NCBI RefSeq assembly: GCF_000010805.1
Contig: NC_012522.1
Location: 6,882,001 to 6,946,000, forward strand
DNA length: 64,000 bases
Source: Rhodococcus opacus B4
GTDB lineage: Bacteria; Actinomycetota; Actinomycetes; Mycobacteriales; Mycobacteriaceae
Direction: 5' to 3'
The position numbers were made by a program, and so were the translations under genes. Positions 25,654 through 34,661 of this stretch are shown here, one piece after another. Every line of letters begins with the position of its first letter. Position 1 is the first letter of the stretch. The notes under the pieces were generated by a model. It was not told the origin of the DNA, did not search any database, and worked only from the letters and a program-made list of their open reading frames with translations.

Positions 25654-26949
25654 TCAGCGCCTGCGGGACAGCCGGCGTGCGCAGAGCACCAGCACGACGA
25701 CGACCGCCGCCCCGACGATCCCCACACCGGCCCGCAGGGCCAGCGTGTTGTCGGGGTGGTCGGAACCGGAGGCGACGACGGAACTCGTGGCGGCGGCCGA
25801 ATCCTGTTGCGGCGGTGCGGCAAGGACCGCGTCGGACCCGTCCTCGGCCGGGTACAGGTCCTCGAGTGACCCCACCCGTGAGTCGCGGTCGAGGGCGAAA
25901 CCGTAGTCCAGCAGTCGCGCCGCCTGTTCCCACGGGCGGATCGGCTGCGCCTCGGCTCCCATCAGCGTCACCATCAGGCGGCGGCCGTCGTGATCGGCGC
26001 CGCCGACGTACGTGTGGCGCGCATCGTCGGTGAATCCGGTCTTGCCGCCCAGCGCGCCCGGGTAGTTGTAGAGCAGTTGATTGTCGTTGGCGAGGGCGAA
26101 CGGCGGCCGGTCCTGGTCTTCGGGGATCGCGGGATCCTTCGGGAAACCCGGGAACTGAACGGTTTCCGTGGAGATCAGCTCCGCGAACGTCGGGTTCTTC
26201 ATCGCGTTGTGGAAGATGAGCGCGAGGTCGAACGGCGAACTGCTCATGCCGGGACCGTCGAGTCCGGACGGGGTCGCGGTTCTCGTGTCGTGGGCGCCGA
26301 GGGTGTCGGCGAGACGGTTCATCTTCTCGACCGTCGCGGCGTCGCCGCCGAGTTGCCGGGCGAGGAGGTGGGCGGCGTCGTTCCCCGACGCCATCACCAG
26401 CCCCTGCATCAGCTGCCGGTTCGTGTACTGCCCGTTCTTGCCGATCCCGACCGCGCTGCCTTCCACCGCGGCGTCCTCGGCGGTGGCGGTCACGGTCTTG
26501 TCCAGATCGAGCTCGTCCAGCGCCACGAGCGCGAGCAGCATCTTGATGGTGCTGGCCGGCCGGTACCGGCCGTGCGGGTCCTTCGCCGCGAGCACGTCAC
26601 CGCTGTCGATGTCGGCCACCACCCAGCCGGACGCCGCGATGTCGGCGGGTAGCGCGGGGGCGCCGTCGGGAAGCGCCACTCCGCATTCGGCGAGTTTCGG
26701 CCCGCCCACCGGCTCGTCGGGCACCGACACGGCGGTCGGCGCCGGATCGCCCGGCTGCGGCACCTCGGACAGGTCGATCGCCGGGGCCGGGGCCGACCGG
26801 TGCGGGCAGTCGTCGGTGTTCGGGGTCGTGAACGGAGCCGAGGTGGGGGAGGAGGGAACTGCGGGCGGGATCGCCCCGGCAGCGCTCACCGAGAGTCCGG
26901 CCAGCAGGGTTCCGGACACGACCGCGGTACACACTCGACGCCACATCAT
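25654..26949 (-). CDS. dacB1: D-alanyl-D-alanine carboxypeptidase (DacB1-like)
   Basis: A 431-residue exported penicillin-binding protein of the peptidase S11 family, which trims the terminal D-Ala of peptidoglycan stem peptides. All three active-site motifs are present: S133-TIK, S188-GN and K303-TG. A signal peptide (about 1-26) is followed by a Pro-rich linker and the catalytic domain, and a C-terminal helix (about 405-425) with a basic tail anchors it. The double ATG at 26944-26949 sets the start. A longer frame upstream is a shadow of mdh. Confidence 0.92.
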   Translation of the reverse strand: MMWRRVCTAVVSGTLLAGLSVSAAGAIPPAVPSSPTSAPFTTPNTDDCPHRSAPAPAIDLSEVPQPGDPAPTAVSVPDEPVGGPKLAECGVALPDGAPALPADIAASGWVVADIDSGDVLAAKDPHGRYRPASTIKMLLALVALDELDLDKTVTATAEDAAVEGSAVGIGKNGQYTNRQLMQGLVMASGNDAAHLLARQLGGDAATVEKMNRLADTLGAHDTRTATPSGLDGPGMSSSPFDLALIFHNAMKNPTFAELISTETVQFPGFPKDPAIPEDQDRPPFALANDNQLLYNYPGALGGKTGFTDDARHTYVGGADHDGRRLMVTLMGAEAQPIRPWEQAARLLDYGFALDRDSRVGSLEDLYPAEDGSDAVLAAPPQQDSAAATSSVVASGSDHPDNTLALRAGVGIVGAAVVVVLVLCARRLSRRR

Positions 26950-27052
26950 CGAAGAGGCAGCGTATGCGATGACCGGGCCGGTTCCGAAAACGGACGCGCG
27001 TCGACACGCATTCGTGACGTCCGCGCACCGTGCCGGACGGAAGGCGACCGGG

Positions 27053-28048
27053 TCAGATGAAACCCATGCCCCGGACGGCGTCGCGCTCGGATTCGAGGTC
27101 GGCCACCGACGCGTCGATCCGCTTCCGCGAGAAGTCGTCGATCTCCAGCCCCTCCACGACCTGCCAGGCACCGTCGACCGAGCGGACCGGGAACGAGCTC
27201 ACAAGCCCCTCCGGCACCCCGTAGGCGCCGGTGGAGGGCAGCGCCACGGACGTCCAGTCGCCCTCGGGGGTGCCGAGCACCCAGTCGTGCACGTGGTCGA
27301 TTGCGGCGTTGGCGGCCGACGCCGCGGAGGATGTTCCGCGGGCCTCGATGATCGCGCTGCCCCGATTCGCGACTGTGGGAATGAAGTCGCCGGTGAGCCA
27401 TTCGCGGTCGGCGGCGATGTCGGCGCCGGACCGGTCCCCGACCCGCGCGTGGAAGATGTCGGGGTACTGGGTGCTGGAGTGGTTGCCCCAGATCGTGACG
27501 CGGCTGATGTCCCTCACCGCGGCGCCGGAGTGCCGTGCCAGCTGGGCGATCGCGCGGTTGTGGTCGAGCCGGGTCAGCGCCGTGAACCGCTCCGCGGGCA
27601 CATCGGGGGCGTTGTTCGCGGCGACCAGAGCATTGGTGTTGGCCGGGTTACCCACGACCAGCACCCGGACGCCGTCCGCGGCAACCTGATTGATCGCGCG
27701 ACCCTGCACGGTGAAGATCTGCCCGTTCGCGGCCAGCAGGTCGCCGCGCTCCATCCCCTTGGATCGGGGACGCGATCCGATGAGCAGGGCCACGTCGGTG
27801 CCGTCGAAACCCCGCTTCGGGTCGTCGTGGACCTCGACGTCGAGAAGGAGAGGGAAGGCGCTGTCGTCGAGTTCCATCGCGGTACCCTCGGCCGCGGACA
27901 CCGCAGGCGGAATTTCCAAGAGCCGCAGTCGAATCGGGGTGTCGGGGCCGAGCATCGCGCCCGCGGCGATCCGGAACAGTGCCGCGTATCCGATACTGCC
28001 TGCCGCTCCGGTGACCGTGACCACTGCGGGAGTGGGCGACTGCGTCAT
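27053..28048 (-). CDS. mdh: Malate dehydrogenase
   Basis: A 331-residue NAD-linked malate dehydrogenase of the long (cytosolic-like) type. It has the nucleotide loop TGAAGSIGYA, the catalytic pair in LTRLDHNRA and WGNHSSTQYPD, and substrate arginines in GSRPRSKGMERGDLL. The start ATG at 28048 has a GAGG site 8 nt upstream and is preferred over one 14 codons earlier. It converts malate to oxaloacetate, completing with icd and sdh three TCA enzymes within 12 kb. It lies downstream of the sdh terminator and needs its own promoter. Confidence 0.94.
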   Translation of the reverse strand: MTQSPTPAVVTVTGAAGSIGYAALFRIAAGAMLGPDTPIRLRLLEIPPAVSAAEGTAMELDDSAFPLLLDVEVHDDPKRGFDGTDVALLIGSRPRSKGMERGDLLAANGQIFTVQGRAINQVAADGVRVLVVGNPANTNALVAANNAPDVPAERFTALTRLDHNRAIAQLARHSGAAVRDISRVTIWGNHSSTQYPDIFHARVGDRSGADIAADREWLTGDFIPTVANRGSAIIEARGTSSAASAANAAIDHVHDWVLGTPEGDWTSVALPSTGAYGVPEGLVSSFPVRSVDGAWQVVEGLEIDDFSRKRIDASVADLESERDAVRGMGFI

Positions 28049-28102
28049 GTCTGAACCTCGCTGTTCGTCGGGGGCATCCGTTCTCGACATTAGCGCGGGG
28101 AT

Positions 28103-28130
28103 CTCACCGTGGGACGGCTCGGACGGTGAG
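28103..28130. repeat. Stem-loop upstream of mdh
   Basis: CTCACCGT (28103-28110) and ACGGTGAG (28123-28130) are perfect inverted arms around 12 nt. It lies 54-82 bp before mdh and just beyond the sdh terminator. It may be a second terminator stem or an mdh operator. Confidence 0.4.
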
Positions 28131-28144
28131 CTCGAGCACGACGC

Positions 28145-28180
28145 AGGGCGCCCCCGACCGGGTGTGGTCGGGGGCGCCCT
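28145..28180 (-). terminator. Strong hairpin terminator of the sdh operon
   Basis: Perfect 15-bp arms (28145-28159 and 28166-28180; AGGGCGCCCCCGACC with its complement) enclose a 6-nt loop, 24 bp beyond the sdhB stop. No T-run follows. Confidence 0.8.
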
Positions 28181-28204
28181 GGAACGTGCTCGGCAGACCT
28201 GGCG

Positions 28205-28984
28205 TCAGCGTGCGAACAGCAGCGCGCGCTTGACTTCCTGGATCGCCTTCGTCACCTGGATGCCGCGGGGGCACGCGTCGGTGCAGTTGAACGTGGTCCG
28301 GCAACGCCAGACGCCGTCCTTGTCGTTGAGGATGTCGAGACGCTCCGACGCACCCTCGTCACGGCTGTCGAAGATGAAGCGGTGGGCGTTGACGATGGCA
28401 GCGGGGCCGAAGTAGCTGCCGTCGCTCCAGTACACCGGGCACGACGTGGTGCAGCAAGCGCACAGAATGCACTTGGTGGTGTCGTCGAAACGAGCCCGGT
28501 CGTGCTGCGACTGGATGCGCTCACGGGTGGGCTCGTTGCCGGTGGTGATGAGGAACGGCTTCACGGCGCGGAACGCGTCGAAGAAGGGCTCCATGTCGAC
28601 GACGAGGTCCTTCTCGACCGGCAGGCCCTTGATGGGCTCGACGGTGATCGTGACCGGCTTGCCGTCCTTGGGGAGCATGTCCTTCATGAGGAGCTTGCAG
28701 GCCAGACGGTTGACGCCGTTGATCCGCATCGCGTCCGAACCGCACACGCCGTGGGCGCAGCTGCGGCGGAACGTCAGGGTGCCGTCGAGGTAGCCCTTCA
28801 CGTACAGGAGCAGGTTCAGCATGCGGTCCGTCGGCAGCGCCGGAACCTGGAAGCTGTCCCAGTGCTGGCCCTCGCCGGACTCCGGGTTCATCCGCGCGAT
28901 CTTGAGGGTGACCATGACGGCGCCCTCGGGAACGGGAGGGAGGTCCGACTTGTTCTCGCTCTTGTCGACTGCAGGTGCGCTCAT
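28205..28984 (-). CDS. sdhB: Succinate dehydrogenase iron-sulfur subunit
   Basis: A 259-residue subunit carrying electrons from FAD to quinone. The 2Fe-2S ligands are in CAHGVCGSDAM, and the 4Fe-4S and 3Fe-4S ligands are in CILCACCTTSCP and CRTTFNCTDACP. It is last in the sdhCDAB operon: its ATG shares one base with the sdhA stop (TGATG). The strong hairpin behind it ends the transcript. Confidence 0.96.
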   Translation of the reverse strand: MSAPAVDKSENKSDLPPVPEGAVMVTLKIARMNPESGEGQHWDSFQVPALPTDRMLNLLLYVKGYLDGTLTFRRSCAHGVCGSDAMRINGVNRLACKLLMKDMLPKDGKPVTITVEPIKGLPVEKDLVVDMEPFFDAFRAVKPFLITTGNEPTRERIQSQHDRARFDDTTKCILCACCTTSCPVYWSDGSYFGPAAIVNAHRFIFDSRDEGASERLDILNDKDGVWRCRTTFNCTDACPRGIQVTKAIQEVKRALLFAR

Positions 28985-30735
28985 CAGTACTTACGCTCCA
29001 TCGGCTCGTAACGGGTCTGGACTACCGGCTTGTAGTCGAGACGGATGTCGGAGAGCAGGCCGTCGCCCTCCTTGTATGCCATCGTGTGCTTCATGTACTC
29101 GGCGTCGTTGCGGTCCGGGAAGTCCTCGCGGGCGTGGCCGCCGCGCGATTCCTTGCGGTTCAGCGCGCCGACGACGGTGACCTCCGCCATTTCGAGGAGG
29201 AAGCCGAGCTCGACGGCCTCGAGCAGGTCGCTGTTGTAGCGCTTGCCCTTGTCCTGCACCGTGATGTGGTTGTAGCGCTCCTTCAGCGCGCGCACGTCCT
29301 TGAGCGCCTGGGTGAGACGCTCCTCCGTGCGGAACACCGAAGCGTTGTTGTCCATCGACTGCTGCAGCTCGGTGCGGATGTCCGCGACCCGCTCGTGGCC
29401 GTGGTCCGACAGGATGGTGGCCATCCACTCGTCGACCATCTTCTCGGGCGACTCCGGCAGGGCGACGAACTCGCTGTTGTTGGCGTGCTCGGCGGCGGCG
29501 ATGCCGGCGCGGCGTCCGAAGACGTTGATGTCGAGCAGCGAGTTGGTGCCGAGACGGTTCGCGCCGTGGACGGACACGCAGGCGCACTCGCCGGCGGCGT
29601 ACAGGCCCTGGACGATCTCGTCGTTGTTGCGGAGGACCTCACCGTTGATCCTGGTGGGGATGCCGCCCATGACGTAGTGGCAGGTGGGGTACACCGGCAC
29701 GGGTTCCTTGACCGGGTCCACACCGAGGTAGGTGCGGGAGAACTCCATGATGTCGGGGAGCTTCTCGTCGAGGACTTCCTCGGGGATGTGGGTCACGTCG
29801 ATGTAGACGTAGTCCTTGTTCGGTCCCGCGCCGCGTCCCTCGAGGACCTCGAGCACCATCGACCGCGCGACGATGTCACGGGGTGCGAGGTCCTTGATGG
29901 TGGGGGCGTAGCGCTCCATGAACCGCTCGCCGTCGGCGTTGCGGAGGATGCCGCCCTCACCGCGCACGGCCTCGGAGATGAGGATGCCGAGCCCGGCCAG
30001 GCCTGTGGGATGGAACTGGTGGAACTCCATGTCCTCCAGCGGGAGGCCCTTGCGGAAGATGATGCCCATGCCGTCACCGGTGAGGGTGTGTGCGTTGGAC
30101 GTCGTCTTGTACATGCGTCCCGAGCCGCCGGTGGCGAACACGATGGACTTCGCGTGGAAGACGTGGATCTCGCCGGTGGCCAGCTCGTAGGCGATGACGC
30201 CGGTCGCGACCGGGCCGTTCTCCGTCTCGGTGATCGCGATGTCGAGAGCGTAGAACTCGTTGAAGAACTCGACGTCGTGCTTGACGCAGTTCTGGTAGAG
30301 CGTCTGCAGGATCATGTGACCGGTGCGGTCCGCGGCATAACATGCGCGGCGCACGGGGGCCTTACCGTGATCGCGGGTGTGACCACCGAAACGACGCTGG
30401 TCGATCTTGCCCTCGGGCGTGCGGTTGAACGGCAGACCCATCTTCTCGAGGTCGAGCACCGCGTCGATGGCCTCCTTGGCCATGATCTCGACGGCGTCCT
30501 GGTCGGCGAGGTAGTCGCCGCCCTTGACCGTGTCGAAGGTGTGCCACTCCCAGTTGTCTTCCTCCACGTTCGCCAGCGCGGCGCACATGCCGCCCTGGGC
30601 CGCGCCGGTGTGGCTGCGGGTGGGGTAGAGCTTGGTCAGTACGGCGGTGCGGGCGCGGGGACCGGCCTCGATCGCTGCGCGCATGCCGGCGCCGCCGGCA
30701 CCGACGATGACCACGTCATAACGGTGTTCCTGCAT
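28984..30735 (-). CDS. sdhA: Succinate dehydrogenase flavoprotein subunit
   Basis: A 583-residue catalytic subunit oxidising succinate to fumarate. It shows the FAD loop GAGGAGMRA, the FAD-attachment segment TRSHTGAAQGGM with its His, the active-site HPTGL and the C-terminal RYEPMERKY. It starts with an ATG 15 bp behind sdhD and is translationally linked to sdhB. Confidence 0.96.
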   Translation of the reverse strand: MQEHRYDVVIVGAGGAGMRAAIEAGPRARTAVLTKLYPTRSHTGAAQGGMCAALANVEEDNWEWHTFDTVKGGDYLADQDAVEIMAKEAIDAVLDLEKMGLPFNRTPEGKIDQRRFGGHTRDHGKAPVRRACYAADRTGHMILQTLYQNCVKHDVEFFNEFYALDIAITETENGPVATGVIAYELATGEIHVFHAKSIVFATGGSGRMYKTTSNAHTLTGDGMGIIFRKGLPLEDMEFHQFHPTGLAGLGILISEAVRGEGGILRNADGERFMERYAPTIKDLAPRDIVARSMVLEVLEGRGAGPNKDYVYIDVTHIPEEVLDEKLPDIMEFSRTYLGVDPVKEPVPVYPTCHYVMGGIPTRINGEVLRNNDEIVQGLYAAGECACVSVHGANRLGTNSLLDINVFGRRAGIAAAEHANNSEFVALPESPEKMVDEWMATILSDHGHERVADIRTELQQSMDNNASVFRTEERLTQALKDVRALKERYNHITVQDKGKRYNSDLLEAVELGFLLEMAEVTVVGALNRKESRGGHAREDFPDRNDAEYMKHTMAYKEGDGLLSDIRLDYKPVVQTRYEPMERKY

Positions 30736-30750
30736 GAAGTCTGTGCTCCC

Positions 30751-31194
30751 CTAGCTCGCCGAGATATTGGGGTCGAAGGTGAAGATGACGTACGTGCCGA
30801 GGCCCATGATCAGGATCATCGAGAGAACGAGGATCGTGGTCAGCCAGAAGCGCGTGGAGTCCTTGCGGGAGTAGTCCGCGATGACCGTGCGGAGTCCGTT
30901 TCCGCCGTGCAGCTGGGCAAGCCACAGCATGGTGAGGTCCCAGAACTGCCAGAACGGGCTGGACCAGCGGCCCGCGACGAACGCGAAGTTGATGCGGTGC
31001 ACGCCGTCGTCGAGCATCAGCATGATGAAGAGGTGGCCGAGCACCAGGAAGATCAGTGCGAGACCGGAGAACCGCATGAACAGCCAGGCGTACAGCTCGA
31101 AGTTGTTCTTCGAGGTCCGGCGCGGAGAGCGCGGATTGTCCAGGCTGGCGGGACGGTCGTAGGTCTTGCCGAGACTCTTGGCTTCTGTCGTCAT
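30751..31194 (-). CDS. sdhD: Succinate dehydrogenase membrane anchor subunit SdhD
   Basis: A 147-residue, three-helix membrane subunit. A His in LGHLFIML is the likely haem ligand, and the loop W-FWDLTMLWLAQLHGGNGLR is typical. The start MTTEAKSLG is placed one base after the sdhC stop. A start five codons earlier would overlap it. It helps form the quinone site with SdhC. Confidence 0.93.
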   Translation of the reverse strand: MTTEAKSLGKTYDRPASLDNPRSPRRTSKNNFELYAWLFMRFSGLALIFLVLGHLFIMLMLDDGVHRINFAFVAGRWSSPFWQFWDLTMLWLAQLHGGNGLRTVIADYSRKDSTRFWLTTILVLSMILIMGLGTYVIFTFDPNISAS

Positions 31195-31195
31195 G

Positions 31196-31600
31196 TCAGT
31201 GCCCCGCAAACATGTTGTAGAAGATGCGGCCTGCGCCCGGGATCATCACCAGGAACCAGATCGCGAGGATTACCCAGAGCATCAGGCGCTGGTACTGCGG
31301 TCCCTTGGACCAGAAGTCCACCAGCATCACCCGGACGCCGTTCAGTGCGTGGTACAGCACCGCGGCGACGAGAGCGAGCTCCATGAGCCCGACGATCGGG
31401 TTCTTGTAGGTCTCGATGACACTGTCGTACGTGTCGGGATTCACACGCACCAGCGCGGTATCCAGCACGTGCACGAATAGGAAGAAGAACGTCATCACGC
31501 CTGTGATCCGGTGCAATACCCAGGACCACATTCCGGGGTCGCCCCGGTAAAGCGACCGTGTGCGCTCCTTGGCCGGAGCGGCTTCAGTCGTAGTACTCAT
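31196..31600 (-). CDS. sdhC: Succinate dehydrogenase cytochrome b subunit SdhC
   Basis: A 134-residue, three-helix subunit with the SdhC motif WSWVLHRITGV (His30), His44 in FLFVHVLD and a further His in LYHALNGVR. The ATG at 31600 has GGAGG 11 nt upstream and gives an N-terminus like the mycobacterial protein. ATGs at 31624 and 31666 are also in frame. It is first in the operon, and the 255-bp gap to cdd must hold its promoter. Confidence 0.92.
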   Translation of the reverse strand: MSTTTEAAPAKERTRSLYRGDPGMWSWVLHRITGVMTFFFLFVHVLDTALVRVNPDTYDSVIETYKNPIVGLMELALVAAVLYHALNGVRVMLVDFWSKGPQYQRLMLWVILAIWFLVMIPGAGRIFYNMFAGH

Positions 31601-31772
31601 CGAGTGCTGTGCCTCCAACGTCATTGGTGGACGTGTCGAGTCTGCGCAGCGTTGCGGACATACCACAACTGGGGACCCGACGTGATCCTGAACCGACTTC
31701 TCTGAACTCTAAACCCAACGGAAACGGGGGAACTAATTCGAGTCGGGGTTCGTACCGCCCCTGCAAATGAAC

Positions 31773-31791
31773 TTAGGTTTGCCTCTCCAAT
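31773..31791. promoter_or_regulatory. Possible iron box (DtxR/IdeR-like) between sdhC and cdd
   Basis: The 19-mer TTAGGTTTGCCTCTCCAAT agrees at 14 of 19 positions with the actinobacterial iron-box consensus TTAGGTTAGSCTAACCTAA, the first half being nearly perfect. It lies 172 bp before sdhC and 64 bp before cdd. SDH is iron-rich and iron-regulated in corynebacteria. The rest of this 255-bp gap shows no clear motif. Confidence 0.35.
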
Positions 31792-31855
31792 ACGGATCGG
31801 GCCGTCCCGGGCGATTCTCTGCATCCATTCAGCCACCGTGATTGGATGGGTAACC

Positions 31856-32260
31856 ATGGTCGAGATCGATTGGAAACTGTTGCGCACCAACGCGCATGAG
31901 GTGATGGGGAGGGCCTACGCGCCCTACTCCGGGTTCGCGGTGGGATCGGCGGCGCTGGTGGACGATGGGCGAATCGTCGTCGGATGCAATGTGGAAAATG
32001 TCTCATACGGGTTGGGGCTCTGCGCCGAGTGTGTACTGGTCGGTAACTTGTTTGCGAGCGGCGGCGGGCGATTAATCGCCTTCACCTGCTGTGACGCGAG
32101 TGGCGACATACTCATGCCGTGCGGACGCTGCCGGCAGATTCTCTTCGAGCACGGCGGCCCCGGACTGCTCGTCGACCACCGGGCCGGCGTGCGCCCACTG
32201 GAACAGCTGCTGCCGGACGCGTTCGGTCCGGAGGAGAAGGGAAGAATCAGCCATGCATGA
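31856..32260 (+). CDS. cdd: Cytidine deaminase
   Basis: A 134-residue tetrameric-type deaminase converting cytidine and deoxycytidine to uridine forms. Zinc ligands are C56, C89 and C92 (CAE and PCGRC motifs), and E58 is the proton shuttle. The substrate strand is CNVENVS. The ATG at 31856 gives the normal length, and one six codons earlier is in frame. It overlaps deoA by 8 bp, forming a salvage operon. Confidence 0.95.
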   Translation: MVEIDWKLLRTNAHEVMGRAYAPYSGFAVGSAALVDDGRIVVGCNVENVSYGLGLCAECVLVGNLFASGGGRLIAFTCCDASGDILMPCGRCRQILFEHGGPGLLVDHRAGVRPLEQLLPDAFGPEEKGRISHA

Positions 32261-33548
32261 CGCGTCGTCGATCATCGCCGCCAAGCGGGACGGCCGAGAA
32301 TTGTCCGGTGCAGAGATCGACTGGGTGGTGGAGGCATTCACCCGGGGCGTCGTGGCCGACGAGCAGATGTCGGCTCTGGCGATGGCGATCTTCTTCCGCG
32401 GGATGACGCGCGGGGAGGTGAGCCGCTGGACCACGGCGATGATCTCGTCCGGTCACCGTCTCGACTTCACACACCTCGGCCGCCCCACCGTGGACAAGCA
32501 TTCGACGGGTGGTGTGGGCGACAAGATCACGCTTCCCCTCGCGCCGCTGGTCGCCGCGTGCGGCGCCGCCGTGCCGCAGCTGTCGGGTCGCGGCCTGGGC
32601 CACACCGGTGGCACTCTCGACAAGCTCGAGTCGATCCCGGGGTGGCGCGCCGACCTCGACACGTCGGAGATGGCCGAGATCCTGTCCGACCCCGAGGTCG
32701 GCGCCGTCGTGTGCGCCGCGGGCTCGGACCTGGCCCCGGCGGACCGGCGGTTGTACGCACTGCGGGACGTCACCGGGACCGTCGAGTCGATTCCCCTGAT
32801 CGCGAGCTCGATCATGAGCAAGAAGATCGCCGAGGGCACCGGCGCGCTGGTCCTCGACGTGAAGGTCGGCTCGGGCGCGTTCATGAAGAAGCTCGACGAT
32901 GCACGCGAGTTGGCCCAGACGATGGTCGACCTGGGGAGCGACGCCGGGGTGCGGACGATGGCGGTGCTCACGGCGATGGACGCGCCACTCGGTCACACCG
33001 CGGGCAATGCGCTGGAGGTGCGGGAATCGCTGGAGGTGCTCGCCGGGGGCGGCCCGTCCGACGTCGTGGAACTGACGCTCGCGCTCGCGCGAGAAATGTT
33101 GAAGGCAGCCGGAATCGACGGCGTCGACCCGGCCGACAAGCTGCGGGACGGGTCCGCCATGGACCGCTGGCGGAGGATGATCGCCGCCCAGGGCGGCGAC
33201 CCCTACGCCCCGCTGCCGACGGCCCGGCACACCGAGGTGCTGCTCTCCGAGTCGGACGGTGTGGTGTGCGGTCTCGACGCCATGGCCGTCGGGCTCGCCG
33301 CCTGGCGACTCGGCGCGGGCCGCGCGCGGCAGGGCGAGCCGGTGCAGGCGGGGGCCGGCATCGAACTGCACGCGAAGCCGGGGGAGACGGTGTCGGTGGG
33401 CACCCCGCTCGTCACGCTGCACACCGACACGCCCGAACGGTTCGCCGCGGCGAAAGCCGCACTTTCCGAAGCCTGGACCGTCGTGGCCGACGCGCCGCCG
33501 GTGACCACACCGCTCGTCATCGAGCGGATCGAGGATCCCTCGCGCTAA
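32253..33548 (+). CDS. deoA: Thymidine phosphorylase
   Basis: A 431-residue pyrimidine nucleoside phosphorylase with the signature SGRGLGHTGGTLDKLESIPG, the phosphate site KHSTGGVGDK and the C-terminal swivel domain. It releases thymine and deoxyribose-1-phosphate. The ATG lies inside the end of cdd after a GGAGAAGGGA ribosome site. Long frames on the opposite strand here are shadows. Confidence 0.95.
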   Translation: MHDASSIIAAKRDGRELSGAEIDWVVEAFTRGVVADEQMSALAMAIFFRGMTRGEVSRWTTAMISSGHRLDFTHLGRPTVDKHSTGGVGDKITLPLAPLVAACGAAVPQLSGRGLGHTGGTLDKLESIPGWRADLDTSEMAEILSDPEVGAVVCAAGSDLAPADRRLYALRDVTGTVESIPLIASSIMSKKIAEGTGALVLDVKVGSGAFMKKLDDARELAQTMVDLGSDAGVRTMAVLTAMDAPLGHTAGNALEVRESLEVLAGGGPSDVVELTLALAREMLKAAGIDGVDPADKLRDGSAMDRWRRMIAAQGGDPYAPLPTARHTEVLLSESDGVVCGLDAMAVGLAAWRLGAGRARQGEPVQAGAGIELHAKPGETVSVGTPLVTLHTDTPERFAAAKAALSEAWTVVADAPPVTTPLVIERIEDPSR

Positions 33549-33551
33549 CGT
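33546..33551 (+). promoter_or_regulatory. -10 element of add, leaderless type
   Basis: TAACGT overlaps the deoA stop codon and lies 6 nt before the add ATG. It would give add its own leaderless transcript in addition to readthrough. Confidence 0.4.
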
Positions 33552-33557
33552 CGTCCC

Positions 33558-34643
33558 ATGACCGCACTGGATCTGTCGGCCCTGCGCCGAGCGCCGAAGG
33601 TGTTGCTGCACGATCATCTCGACGGAGGTCTCCGGCCCGAGACGGTTCTCGAACTCGCCCGTGACTGCGGCTACGACGCGCTGCCCGCCGACACCGCGCC
33701 CGCGCTCGCCACGTGGTTCCGGGAGGCCGCGGACAGCGGTTCGCTCGAGCGGTACCTCGAGACGTTCGCCCACACCGTCGCCGTCATGCAGACACCCGTC
33801 GGGCTCGAACGCGTCGCCCGTGAATGCGCCGAAGACCTCGCCGACGACGGCGTGGTCTACGCCGAGGTCCGGTTCGCCCCGGAGCAGCACCTCGAAGAGG
33901 GCCTGACCCTGGACGAGGTCGTGGAGCAGGTCCTGCTCGGATTCGAGGCCGGGGAGTCCGCGGCCGAGGTGCGCGGCCAGAACATCCGGATCGGCGTCCT
34001 GCTCACCGCGATGCGGCACGCGGCGCGGTCGCGGGAGATCGCGGAACTGGCCGTCCGGTTCCGGGACCGCGGCGTCGTCGGATTCGACATCGCAGGCGCC
34101 GAGGCGGGCAACCCGCCGAGCCGCCACCTCGACGCCTTCGAGTACATGCGGGGCAGCAATGCGCACTTCACCATTCACGCGGGTGAGGCGTTCGGTCTGC
34201 CGTCCATTCACGAGGCCATCGCGTTCTGCGGCACGGACCGCCTCGGTCACGGAGTCCGGATCACCGACGACATCACGATCGGCGCCGACGGTGTCCCGGT
34301 GCTCGGCAAGCTGGCGAACTATGTGCGGGACAAGAGGATTCCCCTCGAACTGTGTCCCAGCTCCAACGTCCAGACCGGCGCCGTGGACGCGCTCGAGAAC
34401 CATCCGTTCGACCTGCTCGCCCGGCTGCGGTTCCGGGTCACCGTCAACACCGACAACCGGCTGATGAGCGACACCAGCATGAGCCAGGAGATGCTCCGCC
34501 TCGTCGAGACGTTCGGCTACGGCTGGACGGATCTCGAGCGGTACACCATCAACGCGATGAAGTCGGCCTTCATTCCGTTCGATCAGCGGCTGCAGCTGAT
34601 CGACGAGGTGATCAAGCCGGGATTCGCGGTACTGGTGGGGTGA
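33558..34643 (+). CDS. add: Adenosine deaminase
   Basis: A 361-residue metal-dependent deaminase converting adenosine to inosine. It shows the zinc pair LLHDHLDGGL, HAGE with the catalytic Glu, LGHGVRI, and CPSSNVQTGAV. The terminal metal region reads VNTDNRLMS, with Asn where many relatives have Asp-Pro, as is usual for actinobacterial enzymes. It follows deoA by 9 bp and belongs to the salvage cluster. Confidence 0.95.
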   Translation: MTALDLSALRRAPKVLLHDHLDGGLRPETVLELARDCGYDALPADTAPALATWFREAADSGSLERYLETFAHTVAVMQTPVGLERVARECAEDLADDGVVYAEVRFAPEQHLEEGLTLDEVVEQVLLGFEAGESAAEVRGQNIRIGVLLTAMRHAARSREIAELAVRFRDRGVVGFDIAGAEAGNPPSRHLDAFEYMRGSNAHFTIHAGEAFGLPSIHEAIAFCGTDRLGHGVRITDDITIGADGVPVLGKLANYVRDKRIPLELCPSSNVQTGAVDALENHPFDLLARLRFRVTVNTDNRLMSDTSMSQEMLRLVETFGYGWTDLERYTINAMKSAFIPFDQRLQLIDEVIKPGFAVLVG

Positions 34644-34661
34644 GCCCCGTAGGGCGGGCGC

